Positions 9,581-19,163 are shown, counted from the stretch's first letter. The stretch is DNA of 64,000 bases from Saprospiraceae bacterium UBA3362 (GCA_002360455.1 DEQQ01000034.1:12471-76470); one strand, 5' to 3'. Numbers and translations: made by a program. The notes: generated by a model from the letters alone, not told the origin.

Positions 9581-11689
9581 ATGTATTCACAGATTCAAGA
9601 AAAACAACTGTATCAAAGTACCATAGATTTTTTGAGCCTTGAGAAATTACAAGCTCAAGATTATCTGCAAGCCATTGCCTGTCTCCAATACCATGAATGG
9701 AAATATTATGTACAAAACGAAGCCGTCATTTCAGATCAACAGTATGATCTTTTATTTCAATTTGTGAAAGAATTTGAAGCCGCACACCCTGCTTCTATTC
9801 ATCAAGACTCTCCCACTCAAAGAGTAGGAAATGACAGCATTTCAGAATTTGAGACTGTAAGTCATTTGCAAGCCATGCTATCCTTAGACAACACTTACAA
9901 TCTCGACGATTTAAACGATTTTGATCAACGCATTAAAAAACTTTGTTCATTAAGTTCCGAACAAGAATTAGAATATCTTGTAGAGCCCAAATTTGATGGT
10001 GGCAGTATTTCCGTAGTATTTGAGAATGATCAAATGGTAAGGGCTGCAACCAGAGGAGATGGAATGCGAGGTGACGAAATTACCCTCAATGCAAAGACAA
10101 TTAAGTCACTCCCTCTTAAAGCCAAATTTTCTTCTTTAGGCATTACCAAAGCCGAGTTGAGAGGAGAAGCAATCATCAGCAAATCAAACTTTGCCCAAAT
10201 CAACATTAAGAGAGAACAACAAGGATTGACACTGCTGGCCAATGCAAGAAATGCTTCAACTGGTGTTCTTAGAGTAAAAGATCCAAAAGAAACTGCAAGC
10301 CGAAACTTAGATCTTTTTATCTTTCAATTTTCATTTGCTGAGAATCAAAACAGAGATTCGGTTTTAGATCAATTTCAAAATCAAAATCAATCCATTGAAG
10401 CCCTCGCTCAATTGGGCTTCAAAGTGGCAACGGTCGAACGCAAACTGTGCAAAGGAATTCAACAAGTTTTCGACTTTATTCAGCAATGGGTAGAACGAAG
10501 AGACCAATATCATTATGAGTTGGACGGAATGGTTGTCAAACTAAATGACTTCAAATTGCAAGAGCTGTGTGGCTACACCTCACATCATCCAAGATGGGCC
10601 GTAGCCTTCAAGTTTCAAGCAAAACAAGCAAGCTCAAAACTCTTAGCTGTAGAGTTTCAAGTGGGCAAAATTGGAAGCATAACACCTGTTGCAAAAATTG
10701 AACCTGTTCCTCTGGCAGGAGTAACAGTTTCAAGCATATCCCTGCATAATGAAGACTTCATTCTCAGCAAAGATTTACACTTGGGAGATACCGTTCTAGT
10801 GGAGAGAGCAGGAGATGTAATTCCCTACATTGTAAAATCATTTCCTGAACTTCGCCCCGAGTCCGCAAAAGCCATCCGATTTCCTACTCATTGCCCTTCT
10901 TGCGATTCTGCATTGATCAAAGAACAAGATCAGGCAGCATGGCGCTGTGTCAATCCAAATTGTCCGGCTCAACTTACCCAGAAGTTAATCCATCATGTGT
11001 CCAAAGATGCGATGGACATTGATGGATTGGGAAGCTCACTCATAGAACGCTTTGCCGAACTCGGAATGATACGTTCTATGGCCGATATTTATCGATTGGA
11101 TTATCAGGCTATATCACAGCTGGAAGGAATGGGTCAAAAGTCCTCTGAAAAATTAAAATTATCTATCGAAAAAGCAAAAAAAAATCCAATACACAGAGTA
11201 CTGCATGGACTTTGTATTCATCATGTTGGCAAAAAAGTAAGCAAACTTATTGCCGAACAGATTCACAGCCTATTGGATTTGCAACATTGGCCTTTGGAGC
11301 GCTATATAGCAATCAAAGATGTTGGCCCGGTGGTTGGAGAGAAAATGCTAAACTATTTTTCTCAAGTTGAAAATATTACCATGCTTAAAGAAATGGAAAT
11401 ATTGGGAGTGAATATGATTCAAACAGAGGAAGATCAAGCCAAGCAAATTTCAGATGGAGTTTTCTCAGGAAAGACAATTTTATTTACAGGCAGTTTGCAA
11501 TCTATAGGCAGAACCGAAGCACAGGAATTGGCCGAGCAAGCGGGTGCAAAAAATCTATCTGCAGTAAGCTCAAAACTTAATATTCTAGTAGTTGGCACAG
11601 ACGCCGGAAGCAAGCTCAAGAAGGCCCAAGAAATTCCGACGATTCAAATTATGACAGAGGAGGAATTTCTCAAAGCGATTGGAAAATAG
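9581..11689 (+). CDS. ligA: NAD-dependent DNA ligase LigA
   Basis: Seals nicks in replication and repair using NAD. The 702 residues show the full bacterial order: the Ia domain that binds NMN (about 20-75), the adenylation domain with the nucleophile Lys in EPKFDGGS at about residue 136 (most ligases read KxDG, here KFDG), an OB fold (about 330-410), a four-Cys zinc finger (CPSCDSAL then CVNPNCPAQ, about 436-460), helix-hairpin-helix repeats (DGLGSSLIERF, LEGMGQKSSEKL, about 465-590), and a C-terminal BRCT domain beginning FSGKTILFTGSL near 628. It is monocistronic and ends just before the accessory region. The ATG at 9581 fits the family N-terminus. Confidence 0.97.
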   Translation: MYSQIQEKQLYQSTIDFLSLEKLQAQDYLQAIACLQYHEWKYYVQNEAVISDQQYDLLFQFVKEFEAAHPASIHQDSPTQRVGNDSISEFETVSHLQAMLSLDNTYNLDDLNDFDQRIKKLCSLSSEQELEYLVEPKFDGGSISVVFENDQMVRAATRGDGMRGDEITLNAKTIKSLPLKAKFSSLGITKAELRGEAIISKSNFAQINIKREQQGLTLLANARNASTGVLRVKDPKETASRNLDLFIFQFSFAENQNRDSVLDQFQNQNQSIEALAQLGFKVATVERKLCKGIQQVFDFIQQWVERRDQYHYELDGMVVKLNDFKLQELCGYTSHHPRWAVAFKFQAKQASSKLLAVEFQVGKIGSITPVAKIEPVPLAGVTVSSISLHNEDFILSKDLHLGDTVLVERAGDVIPYIVKSFPELRPESAKAIRFPTHCPSCDSALIKEQDQAAWRCVNPNCPAQLTQKLIHHVSKDAMDIDGLGSSLIERFAELGMIRSMADIYRLDYQAISQLEGMGQKSSEKLKLSIEKAKKNPIHRVLHGLCIHHVGKKVSKLIAEQIHSLLDLQHWPLERYIAIKDVGPVVGEKMLNYFSQVENITMLKEMEILGVNMIQTEEDQAKQISDGVFSGKTILFTGSLQSIGRTEAQELAEQAGAKNLSAVSSKLNILVVGTDAGSKLKKAQEIPTIQIMTEEEFLKAIGK

Positions 11690-11865
11690 TCTTGTAGTTT
11701 ATTGAATGGTCATCTGGGAAACGGCCAGATTTGCAATGAAAATCTTCCTCTTCATATACATAGTTTATCAATAGTTCACTTGCTAATAACTTGCGGCTTC
11801 GGAAGGAGTTGCCGGAATCAAAAGACTATAAAAATTCCAAAATGGCTTTAGACCTAAGTAAATTC

Positions 11866-12189
11866 CTATTCTTTAATTTTAAATACATCGTTAAAAAACA
11901 GAGTTAAATACTTCGTATTGACGTCCTCAGTATATTGACCCAGCACACAGGTCACATATCTCTCTCTGACCTTTTCTACTATGTAGTATACGATTATTAT
12001 ATTTCTTTTCCCTATAAGCACATCCGGAAGATTGTTCTTATATTTCATCTTCAGAGCTTTAGTCTCAATACCTTGAAAAAGTATATCGATGGTTTCATGC
12101 TGCAAATACTCCACTACACTATTATTTGCATCTATGTCAACCAGAGCTTTTAACATGTCCATAGCTTTGTTAAAGCTACTAAATTCCAC
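11866..12189 (-). pseudogene. C-terminal part of a split gene, or a separate small hypothetical protein
   Basis: This 107-residue frame follows the TAG at 12190-12192 in the same reading frame, with GTG as its first codon, so nothing separates it from the upstream frame except the amber codon. It is hydrophilic to mildly amphipathic and matches no family I recognise. Read as one with its upstream partner it would complete a protein of about 355 residues. It could instead be an independent gene starting at GTG, but the absence of any spacer or start signal makes one gene with a nonsense codon the simpler reading. Confidence 0.45.
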
Positions 12190-12933
12190 CTAATAAAGGT
12201 AATCGAAATTTGGGCAAGAAATTTTATTGAGTCCGCGCCAATGACAAAGTGCTCCAAAACCAATAAAGCGCCCGACAAAATTAATCTTATCTACTTCCCC
12301 GGGTGGAAAAAAATTTTTAGGAACCGAGTCATAAAGAATTGATTTTACAATAAATTTTTCTAACTCTGTATCTCGATCGATTACTGTACTAAGTCTAATG
12401 ATTTTTACTTTTTTAAGCTCAATAGGAAATAAATAGTAAACAATGGTTCTGTTAACATCCTTTGTTATTTTTCTTGTCTCCATAAGAACTTTCCCTGACT
12501 GGAAAACGCTGTCATCTACTGCCAAAATATGCTCATTTATTGAGTATTTTTTCTTGATTTTTTTCAATCCCTTTTCATCAAAAGTGGCTTTAAAACTTTC
12601 TATCCAAACCGCGTAACCTTCAACTTCAAAGAAGATAGATCCCTTGTGCTCAAGTCCTAAAGTGTTCAAAAATACTTTTCCTGTATCTAGAGTTTGTGAA
12701 TTTAATAAAGTAAACAAAGGAAAAAAACATAGCATTAATAAGTTAAATGCAAATCGAACTCTATTGAGAATTTTGAAGTTATTATTACTATCTACTTGAA
12801 AGGAAGATAAGTCGGAAAGATATAAAGAGAATGAGCAAATTCCCATTTTAATCCGTCTTCCAAATTGACCAATAACCTTAAATAAGAATTGTTCATATGC
12901 CTTAGAGAAAATCAAATGTCTTACCATTTTCAT
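12190..12933 (-). CDS. Hypothetical exported protein, apparently truncated by an in-frame TAG
   Basis: 247 residues of unknown function. A strong hydrophobic signal-like segment (FAFNLLMLCFFPLFTLLNSQ) lies at about residues 62-81, not at the N-terminus. Either the true start is internal, at a non-ATG codon, or the first 55 residues are spurious. After it come mixed alpha/beta-looking sequences with no motif I recognise. The frame ends at TAG and continues in phase into the next 107 residues. It sits at the left edge of the accessory stretch after ligA. Confidence 0.5.
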   Translation of the reverse strand: MKMVRHLIFSKAYEQFLFKVIGQFGRRIKMGICSFSLYLSDLSSFQVDSNNNFKILNRVRFAFNLLMLCFFPLFTLLNSQTLDTGKVFLNTLGLEHKGSIFFEVEGYAVWIESFKATFDEKGLKKIKKKYSINEHILAVDDSVFQSGKVLMETRKITKDVNRTIVYYLFPIELKKVKIIRLSTVIDRDTELEKFIVKSILYDSVPKNFFPPGEVDKINFVGRFIGFGALCHWRGLNKISCPNFDYLY

Positions 12934-13487
12934 AGAATTATATAATTAAAATATTGATTTTACAAATCTAAAGAGATCTGTTCAGAAAAACAAAAAAAAG
13001 TCTACTCATATTTACAATATCCTATTGAGATTGTACTTGGTCAATGACAACCTAAAATTTTCCAAAACCGCTCTATGGGCAAACTGATTTTTCCATATAA
13101 AAATTACTTCAATCCATTAAGATCACTCTGTGACGGATATCTTAGACAAAACCTCTGATTGTTTCTGATCACTGAACCGGCTAAAATGGATTAAAAAAAA
13201 CAATCAATTACTCAAGGCTTAGTCCTTTTTGATAATGAATAAGAATTAGTCCATTCTTCTCTTATCGTATTTGCGCTGTCAACAACTTAAGGTCATTAAG
13301 TTACTAGGCAGGCTTTATAAAACTCTGTAGGCAACCAACTCAAGCTACAAATTTGACAATTTCACTCCCCAAATTAGTTTATGTTATGGCAATGATATCC
13401 AATTGTGTATAGCTTTCCTAAACAGCGTATTTCAACTTTCGGTATTTCCTATAGCAATCATAAAGGATGGCTTGTCAAAAAAATGGA
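12934..13487. other. Gene-free AT-rich spacer
   Basis: About 550 bp with stops in all frames. I see no recognisable coding remnant, RNA or repeat. Confidence 0.5.
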
Positions 13488-13886
13488 TTATTGATATCTT
13501 ATGTCTATGAATTCTCCCCAAGTTCTACTTTTACAATAATCCGGGAGTGGTTTAATGTCAATCTCTTCATGTGCTTTTAATGTAAATGTTTTTTCGCCAA
13601 AGCCCATCAAATTTAACTTTACCTCAATTGGACGATTAATTAAATTTTCCATCTTAAAATTTAATGTCCTTAAACAATTATCCCCCGCTCTTGGTGAGTT
13701 ATAAGAATCAAACTCAGAAAAGTAAGTACAAAAGCCCCTAACAATTTCTACCCTATAATAATTTGAGGTGGAGTCTTTTTCATAATACCTTATAAAATTA
13801 CCGAAACGGTTTTCTCGCTTAATGCAATCATCATTACATTTAATGTTAAGAAAACTTACTAATATTAAAACTAAAAACTTATTCAT
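13488..13886 (-). CDS. Small hypothetical lipoprotein
   Basis: 132 residues with a classic export signal (MNKFLVLILVSFLNIKC) whose Cys at residue 17 can serve as a lipobox cysteine, followed by an acidic DD typical of Bacteroidota surface lipoproteins. The mature part has four further Cys, in an FCTYF, NCLRTL and DYCKS context, that could form disulfides. The ending resembles an immunoglobulin-like fold, with beta-prone alternation (VKLNLMGFGEKTFTLKAH). No family is recognised. It stands alone within a gene-poor accessory stretch, so expression is uncertain. Confidence 0.6.
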   Translation of the reverse strand: MNKFLVLILVSFLNIKCNDDCIKRENRFGNFIRYYEKDSTSNYYRVEIVRGFCTYFSEFDSYNSPRAGDNCLRTLNFKMENLINRPIEVKLNLMGFGEKTFTLKAHEEIDIKPLPDYCKSRTWGEFIDIRYQ

Positions 13887-14233
13887 GTATATAGAATCAA
13901 TCCGAAAAACAAAAAATAACCATGTAAAAAATTATTCCATTTTACCCTACGACCTATCCATAATAATACACCAACTGGACTTCCTCACTACAATTAACGA
14001 AATAAATACTTTTTAGGCTGCTAATATATGAACTTTTTTACAAAAAAAATTCTTTTGGCAATTTTAAATTAAAGCACCGTGTATTTTTCCCTTAAATGCA
14101 CAGTCGTTGAAAGACACTGTCAGGAGAATTTATTTTATTTAGGAAAACTTCAAATTGCTTATTTATCAGGTAGAATTCTTATGAAATTTGAAGTCTGTTC
14201 CCAAAGCTAAAAAGAGAAAATAAGAAGACCAAC
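13887..14233. other. Gene-free AT-rich spacer next to repeat
   Basis: No coding potential is supported here. The sequence leads directly into the hairpin-bearing repeat that begins near 14234. Confidence 0.4.
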
Positions 14234-14527
14234 TGATTTTAACATAATTATGCAAACTTAGAAAAAAAGTTAGTAGGAAAAAGTAGCTTTTCAATTGAGA
14301 AGAAATTTTCTGCTTACAAACTAGCGAATTTCATTGCAAATCCAACTAAAGGAAGTCCGTTCTGCTAGGCTCGAATAAAATTTCCAGCCTGTCCCGTAAG
14401 AACTACCTTCTTACGGGAACACCGCATGGCGGAAAACTCCTTTTAATTCTCCTATTTCACTGAATTGTTTCTCCGGTCTCCGATCTTTACAGGGAATTCC
14501 TCTTTACGACCAGATGTTATACAGGAC
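14234..14527 (-). repeat. Diverged dispersed repeat, copy 1, with hairpin
   Basis: It shares ordered blocks with 20010-20280: GTAGAAAAAAAGTTGGTAG-like, CCAACTAAAGGAAG, TGAATTnTTTCTCC and CCAGATGT. The middle holds a perfect 10-bp stem, CCCGTAAGAA (14393-14402) with TTCTTACGGG (14408-14417) and a 5-nt loop. Read on the minus strand it lies downstream of the operon that ends at 14654. The end sequence ATAACATCTGGTCGTA resembles recombination-site ends of gene cassettes, but this is only a resemblance. Confidence 0.7.
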
Positions 14528-14653
14528 CTTATTAATTGTTTGTCAGCCAAAAATAAATTGCAAGCCCGAGCATCAAAATAGTTTTTATATTGCACCAAGT
14601 CATTCTAAATTTAGGTACAACCCGTTTGCAGTCTGTCGTTTTGCAATTCATTT

Positions 14654-15109
14654 TTAGGCAGTTTTTGTTTCACAAGATTTGTCAGCACAATAAGCGTTCC
14701 CTACGGTTTTAGCAACTGCAATTCCAAAAATTATATGTCCCATCAAGCTTCCTATCATTGTTAGAATCATTGAGCCTTCCATTTCTGGCATTGGCATTAT
14801 TACACCCATAACAGACATCATTATTTGGGCAAAAACAAAGGCAATAATTCCAAATACTGCACCTTTTACCCAAACGGTATTGACTTTGTGCTTAAAAATA
14901 CACAAATAAGTGTAAGCAAAAGCAAACATTATTCCTATCATAAAGTGTATAATCCAACCTACAAATACAGGCATTCCTAACATACCTGAAAGCATATCTG
15001 GTGGAGACATTTTTGGTATCCCCATCATTGGGGCAACCATCATTACTACGGTCATTATAGCTGTGCCGATAATCCCCGCTAAAATTGTTTTTTGAATTTT
15101 ATTGTTCAT
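14654..15109 (-). CDS. Polytopic membrane protein (DUF6789-like)
   Basis: 151 residues with four hydrophobic helices (about 8-30, 44-66, 78-102, 112-136) rich in Met and Gly, e.g. MPMPEMEGSMILTMIGSLMG. The glycine/methionine-rich helices and the GMLGMPVFVGWIIHFMIG segment resemble the DUF6789 family; its function is unknown. The short tail holds two Cys (AYCADKSCETKTA). It lies 7 bp after the Cys-rich periplasmic protein, so it belongs to the ECF-sigma operon. Methionine-rich helices next to a Cys/His-rich protein suggest metal (copper-type) handling; this is inference from context. Confidence 0.75.
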   Translation of the reverse strand: MNNKIQKTILAGIIGTAIMTVVMMVAPMMGIPKMSPPDMLSGMLGMPVFVGWIIHFMIGIMFAFAYTYLCIFKHKVNTVWVKGAVFGIIAFVFAQIMMSVMGVIMPMPEMEGSMILTMIGSLMGHIIFGIAVAKTVGNAYCADKSCETKTA

Positions 15110-15116
15110 AAGATAA

Positions 15117-15431
15117 TTATTTCAATTTTTTACAATTAGCATCACAAGTATGACCCTTTTCTCCGTGTGCCATTACACATTTTCCTGCACTATGACAAGC
15201 ATCTGTGCATACATGGTCTTTCATTTCTATTGTTGTACTGGTAGGGTTACAAGAAGCATCGCATTTGTGCTTTTTCTCACCGTGCTTGTAAATATGCCTT
15301 CCGTTTGAGCATTGTTCTGTACATTGGTGTTTTTTGGGCTTGTCTTTTTTAGCTGTTTGGGCTTGAGCTATAACAACTGTTAATGCAGTAAACAAAACTG
15401 CAAATCCGATTTTTTTGATTATTGAAACCAT
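15117..15431 (-). CDS. Periplasmic Cys/His-rich protein with two metal-binding-type repeats
   Basis: 104 residues: a cleavable signal peptide (about 1-25, ending AQAQ) followed by two tandem repeats of about 27 residues. Each has the pattern HxCTxxC, then HGEKxHxCDxxC. The first copy ends HGEKKHKCDASC and the second HGEKGHTCDANC. The clustered Cys and His are typical of a soft-metal chelator, but no named family comes to mind. It is encoded between a cytochrome P460-like lipoprotein and a Met-rich membrane protein in an ECF sigma factor operon, which fits periplasmic metal or redox stress. Binding is inferred. Confidence 0.7.
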   Translation of the reverse strand: MVSIIKKIGFAVLFTALTVVIAQAQTAKKDKPKKHQCTEQCSNGRHIYKHGEKKHKCDASCNPTSTTIEMKDHVCTDACHSAGKCVMAHGEKGHTCDANCKKLK

Positions 15432-15457
15432 TTTGATAAATATTAAATTGTTAAGAA

Positions 15458-15973
15458 TTATTTTGAAAAAGTAAAGTCTTTAGAAGATGCACCTCCGTGA
15501 CAACTATTACACATTCCTCCCATCATCGCAGCACCACCTCTCATTGCTATTCCGCTCCCATCGGTTGCAATTGTTCCATCAGGGTTAAGCATGAACCACT
15601 CCCAGTTGCCTGTTGTTGGATTAAAGCCATTACCACGTTTTACCATCCCTGTTATTTCATTTACTGTTCCTGCCGGATTAGTAGAGTGCTTTACAATGAC
15701 AGTTCCAATTGGATAAGTTCCATTTACCCTTGCTTGACCGTTTTTAAAATACACTTTTCGAGTTACAGATGTATCATTGCCGGCGTGTGCTATGCCTAAT
15801 GAAGGACTTGGCCCATGATTGGTAGCATCTAATGACCAAGAATGAAAATTTGCAAACGTAGTATTATCAGCAATAAATTCTGTTGATGTTGGGTCATCTC
15901 TTTTGCAAGACTGAAACGAAGCCATACTTAGGATTGCTGTGCCCATAATGGCAATGACTGCTAATTTACGCAT
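15458..15973 (-). CDS. Cytochrome P460-like lipoprotein with c-type heme site
   Basis: 171 residues. The N-terminus is a lipoprotein signal with lipobox Cys in SMASFQSC (residue 23). The body has the P460 pattern: TVIVKHSTN, GMVKRGNGFNPTTGNWEWFM. Near the C-terminus CNSCHGG supplies the CxxCH heme c attachment site, preceded by a Met/Gly-rich stretch. P460 proteins are periplasmic heme enzymes that oxidise hydroxylamine or handle nitric oxide; the specific reaction is unknown here. It follows the ECF sigma gene by about 90 bp and precedes the Cys-rich protein. Confidence 0.75.
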   Translation of the reverse strand: MRKLAVIAIMGTAILSMASFQSCKRDDPTSTEFIADNTTFANFHSWSLDATNHGPSPSLGIAHAGNDTSVTRKVYFKNGQARVNGTYPIGTVIVKHSTNPAGTVNEITGMVKRGNGFNPTTGNWEWFMLNPDGTIATDGSGIAMRGGAAMMGGMCNSCHGGASSKDFTFSK

Positions 15974-16062
15974 TGTATATAAAATTTATAGTTTGGCTGA
16001 ATTGCTAAACTATCCCTTTATACCAATAATCTGATTTTATCACCCAAGCCGAAGAAATTTTT

Positions 16063-16614
16063 TTATAAATTTTCTTTTCGCTCTTCTTCTTCCTTTACTT
16101 TTCTGATTTGTTCAACGCACTTATGTTTTTGATTTTGAGCATTATGCTTTGTAGAATAGCCGTATTCTTTTTGGATTTGTTCGATAGCTTTTTCCTTGAA
16201 AAACATATCGTGAATTAGTCCTTGGCAATGTTTCGTAATTTTATGAATGTAAGTTTGAAGTTTATCGGCATACGATTTTTCATTTTCAATGGCTAAATCA
16301 ATTTCTTCATAAAATCTATTGTCTTGAATGTCTGTAAACTCGGCTTCTCTATAGGCAGTTCTTAATCGTTTAAGCCAAAGATTTTTAGAAATTGCCATTA
16401 TATAAGTTTTTATTGAAGCAGTAAGTTGAAAATCATCTTTCCGTAACTTTTCTAAAAGCACCAACATTGTGTCTTGAAAAATGTCTTCGACATCCTCTGT
16501 TTTTCCGTTATTATTTGTTATAAATCGATTTACCATTCCGAAATACTCCTTGTAGAGTTGCCCGAATGCTTTGTTATTTTCGCCTTTTAAGTCGTCTATT
16601 ATGTCTGTTGTCAT
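16063..16614 (-). CDS. ECF RNA polymerase sigma factor
   Basis: 183-residue sigma-70 family regulator. Region 2 is clear: FGQLYKEYFGMVNRFI, then the EDIFQDTMLVLLEKL core-binding/-10 recognition helix (about 40-60). The C-terminal region-4 helix-turn-helix includes EYGYSTKHNAQNQKHKC, the form common in Bacteroidota ECF factors. It is the first gene of a four-gene minus-strand run with a P460-like lipoprotein, a Cys-rich periplasmic protein and a membrane protein, so it probably transcribes its own operon. No anti-sigma factor gene is beside it; one of the downstream membrane or periplasmic proteins could take that role. Confidence 0.88.
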   Translation of the reverse strand: MTTDIIDDLKGENNKAFGQLYKEYFGMVNRFITNNNGKTEDVEDIFQDTMLVLLEKLRKDDFQLTASIKTYIMAISKNLWLKRLRTAYREAEFTDIQDNRFYEEIDLAIENEKSYADKLQTYIHKITKHCQGLIHDMFFKEKAIEQIQKEYGYSTKHNAQNQKHKCVEQIRKVKEEEERKENL

Positions 16615-17658
16615 TCTACTTTATTATGTTTGGTCAGTCTTGGTTTGCGGTTCGGAAAAATTGCCCCTAACATACAACATGGACGATAGGCCGACCGATA
16701 AAAAGACTGTACGCCCAGTACACTGTTATGCTTTTAGATTGTTTTATGCATACATAAGTATATCATCGCGCTTGGGAATATCCTGGCTAAAGCTAAAGCT
16801 GTTTCTATCCAATCAGCAAATTGTATGTCTTTCACTTATTTCTGAATTTAAAGAATATTTTAGAATTAAGTCTCTGACTTGTTTAACTTGATATGGTTTA
16901 ATTTTGTTGCCTTCAGATTGAATATTTATTATCCCATCAATTCCATTTTTACTAAGTATTTGGTGACATCCTATTATTCTTAATTGAATTCCAAGACTCA
17001 ATATTCAATCCAAAAGTCCATCATACTCAATGCTTTGATCTTATAGACCATTAAAAACTTTAATCAATATTTTGCCAAACTTACCCAAAGTTATCCTTTT
17101 AGCAAATGTAAGAAACAATTTATTTTATTTAATGCCTAAAAATCTACTAGACTTGGCCTCCAACAACAAAGATAAAAATCCAGTCCATAAACGTTTTTTG
17201 CAAGATATATCTCTGCCACTGTTGACTGTTCAAAAATTAATAAATAAAAAATTAAAAAAATTAAAACTCTCAAGCTTTATTACTGCGGGTATCAAAGCTT
17301 TTTTGGATACAAAGAAGATTTCCAATTTCCGCAAAGCCAAGCTCTAGTTAATTAAGAACAGTGCAGAAGAGTCGATTTGATCCATAAATTACTTCTGAAC
17401 AAATTGAGCAATCGTTTCCTCTAGAAATAATGCAAATAATCATTCTTATGGAGAATTACTTTGTCTTAAATTAATAACACCAATTTTCCACTCGAAAATT
17501 CATTATAGGCTAATGAATAATCTTCATTATCCAAAAATTGATCTACAAAAAAAGGAATACACCTATCTTATTGCAGGCAAAAGAAACTAATACTATCTCA
17601 ACAAAACAGAATTGTATTTATTGTTTTTTGCAAAGCAAGTATGCACGGGATTAATATA
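16615..17658. other. Long gene-poor region with a possible recombination-site-like sequence
   Basis: No gene is convincing here. On the minus strand, 16660-16735 contains ATAACAGTGTACTGGGCGTA, which shares a core with the ends of the two diverged repeats. A 62-residue minus frame (16813-17001) and a 91-residue Lys-rich plus frame (17072-17347) both start at TTG and lack support. The rest is AT-rich and empty. Confidence 0.4.
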
Positions 17659-19152
17659 TTATGCTTTATCTTCTTCTTTTGGCTCAGCTCCTTTAAGATA
17701 ATTTGGTAAATTAAGTCCGGCCATGTTGAATAAATCATTGAGAGGTGGCACGGTTTTCATCATTCCGGATACAAAATTGGCCGTGGACGAATTCCCATTT
17801 TCTCCCTGTCCTGTTCCGGAATCCCATACCGTGATTTTATCTATTTTAATATTTTTCACTGCTTCTACTTGAGTCCTAACCAACTCAGGTAATTTTTCGA
17901 TCAACAACAATTGAAAAGCTTTATTTGGATCACCTCCTGCAGCAGCAACAACTTCCTTGTAACCTTCAGCTTGTTTGGTTAATATTTCCAGCAATCCTTT
18001 GGCCTCTGCTTCCATTTTTGCAAAAATAGCGTCGGCTTCACCTTTTGCATTTTCTCTTATTGTTTCTGCCGCAGCCTGAGCTTCAATAATAGCCCTCTGC
18101 TTTGCAATCTCAGCGGGAACCACAATATTGGCTATTTGAGTAGATCTCTCTCTTTCGGATCGCGCTAATTCTGCTTTTTGTTCTGCCATATATGCTTCTT
18201 CCAAAGCTCTTGCATTTTGAACTTTTTCTGATGCTAATGCCACTCGCAAAGCTTCAGCTTCTTTTTCTCTTCTGTTGGATTCGGACTGAGCTATAGCAAT
18301 TTTAGCTTCATTTTCTCCACGGATTGCCAATGCGTTTGCCTCTGATGTTTTTACACGTGTATCTCTTTCTGCTTCAGCCTTCCCTATAGTTTCATCTTTC
18401 ACAGCTGTTGCAATACTGATTTCTTTATCTTTTTGAGTTATTGCAATTCTTACATCTCTGTCTCTATGAGTTTCTGCTATCTGCGTATCTTTTTCTCTAT
18501 CTGCCAATGCTTTTCCTGTCTCTCCAATTTTCTCTTGTTCTGCAACGCTGATTTTGGCTTCATTGATGGCTTTGGCAGCAGCCTCCTTTCCCAAGGCAGA
18601 AATGTAGCCTGACTCATCTTTAATATCGGTTACATTGACATTGATCAATTTCAATCCAATCTTCTTGAGTTCACTATCGACATTTTTTGAAATATTATCC
18701 AAAAATTTATCTCGATCAGAATTAATTTCTTCAATGGTCATTGTGGCGATAACTAATCTTAACTGACCGAATAAAATATCCTTAGCCAATTCTTGAATTT
18801 CTTCGGGAGTCAATCCAAGCAATCTTTCTGCTGCAGCATTCATACTGTCCGGATCTGTAGAAATGGCGATCGTAAATCGACAAGGAACATCCACTCTGAT
18901 ATTCTGTCTGCTTAATGCATTGGTAAGATTGGCTTCTATAGAAAGCGGTTTGAGATCTAAGAAAGCAAAATCCTGAATTACAGGCCAAATAAATGCGCCT
19001 CCACCGTGAATACATTTGGCCGATGTTCCTCCGGTTCTACCGTAAATAACCAAAATTTTATCGGAAGGACAGCGCTTGTACCTGGATACTAAAGCTACAA
19101 CAGTTACAAAAAAAACAATTGCAGCAACAACTAAAATAATAATTGGTGTCAT
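17659..19152 (-). CDS. Flotillin-like SPFH-domain membrane scaffold protein
   Basis: Organises membrane microdomains. The 497 residues have an N-terminal membrane anchor (about 4-24), the SPFH/PHB domain (about 30-210, including GGGAFIWPVIQDF and VDVPCRFTIAIS), and a long helical flotillin domain full of EA/AE heptads (about 210-400). The C-terminal tail is low-complexity (GQGENGNSSTANF). The NfeD-like gene lies immediately upstream on the same strand, 11 bp away, as in the classical YuaF-FloT pair. Length and order match bacterial FloT. Clients in this organism are unknown. Confidence 0.93.
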   Translation of the reverse strand: MTPIIILVVAAIVFFVTVVALVSRYKRCPSDKILVIYGRTGGTSAKCIHGGGAFIWPVIQDFAFLDLKPLSIEANLTNALSRQNIRVDVPCRFTIAISTDPDSMNAAAERLLGLTPEEIQELAKDILFGQLRLVIATMTIEEINSDRDKFLDNISKNVDSELKKIGLKLINVNVTDIKDESGYISALGKEAAAKAINEAKISVAEQEKIGETGKALADREKDTQIAETHRDRDVRIAITQKDKEISIATAVKDETIGKAEAERDTRVKTSEANALAIRGENEAKIAIAQSESNRREKEAEALRVALASEKVQNARALEEAYMAEQKAELARSERERSTQIANIVVPAEIAKQRAIIEAQAAAETIRENAKGEADAIFAKMEAEAKGLLEILTKQAEGYKEVVAAAGGDPNKAFQLLLIEKLPELVRTQVEAVKNIKIDKITVWDSGTGQGENGNSSTANFVSGMMKTVPPLNDLFNMAGLNLPNYLKGAEPKEEDKA

Positions 19153-19163
19153 AAAATAAGGGA

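Noticed and set aside
9283..9642. 119-codon open frame after the korA-like gene
   Set aside because: It runs through the GC-rich repeat and overlaps the start of ligA; it owes its openness to repeat composition and shows no protein features.
16813..17001. 62-residue minus frame with a GIDGIINI and KQVRDLIL pattern, faintly like nuclease/methylase tails
   Set aside because: TTG start, too short, no continuation upstream or downstream; resemblance is too weak to annotate.
17072..17347. 91-residue Lys-rich plus frame
   Set aside because: Its TTG start lies in an AT-rich tract resembling a -7 box; composition is what AT-rich DNA gives, with no family match.
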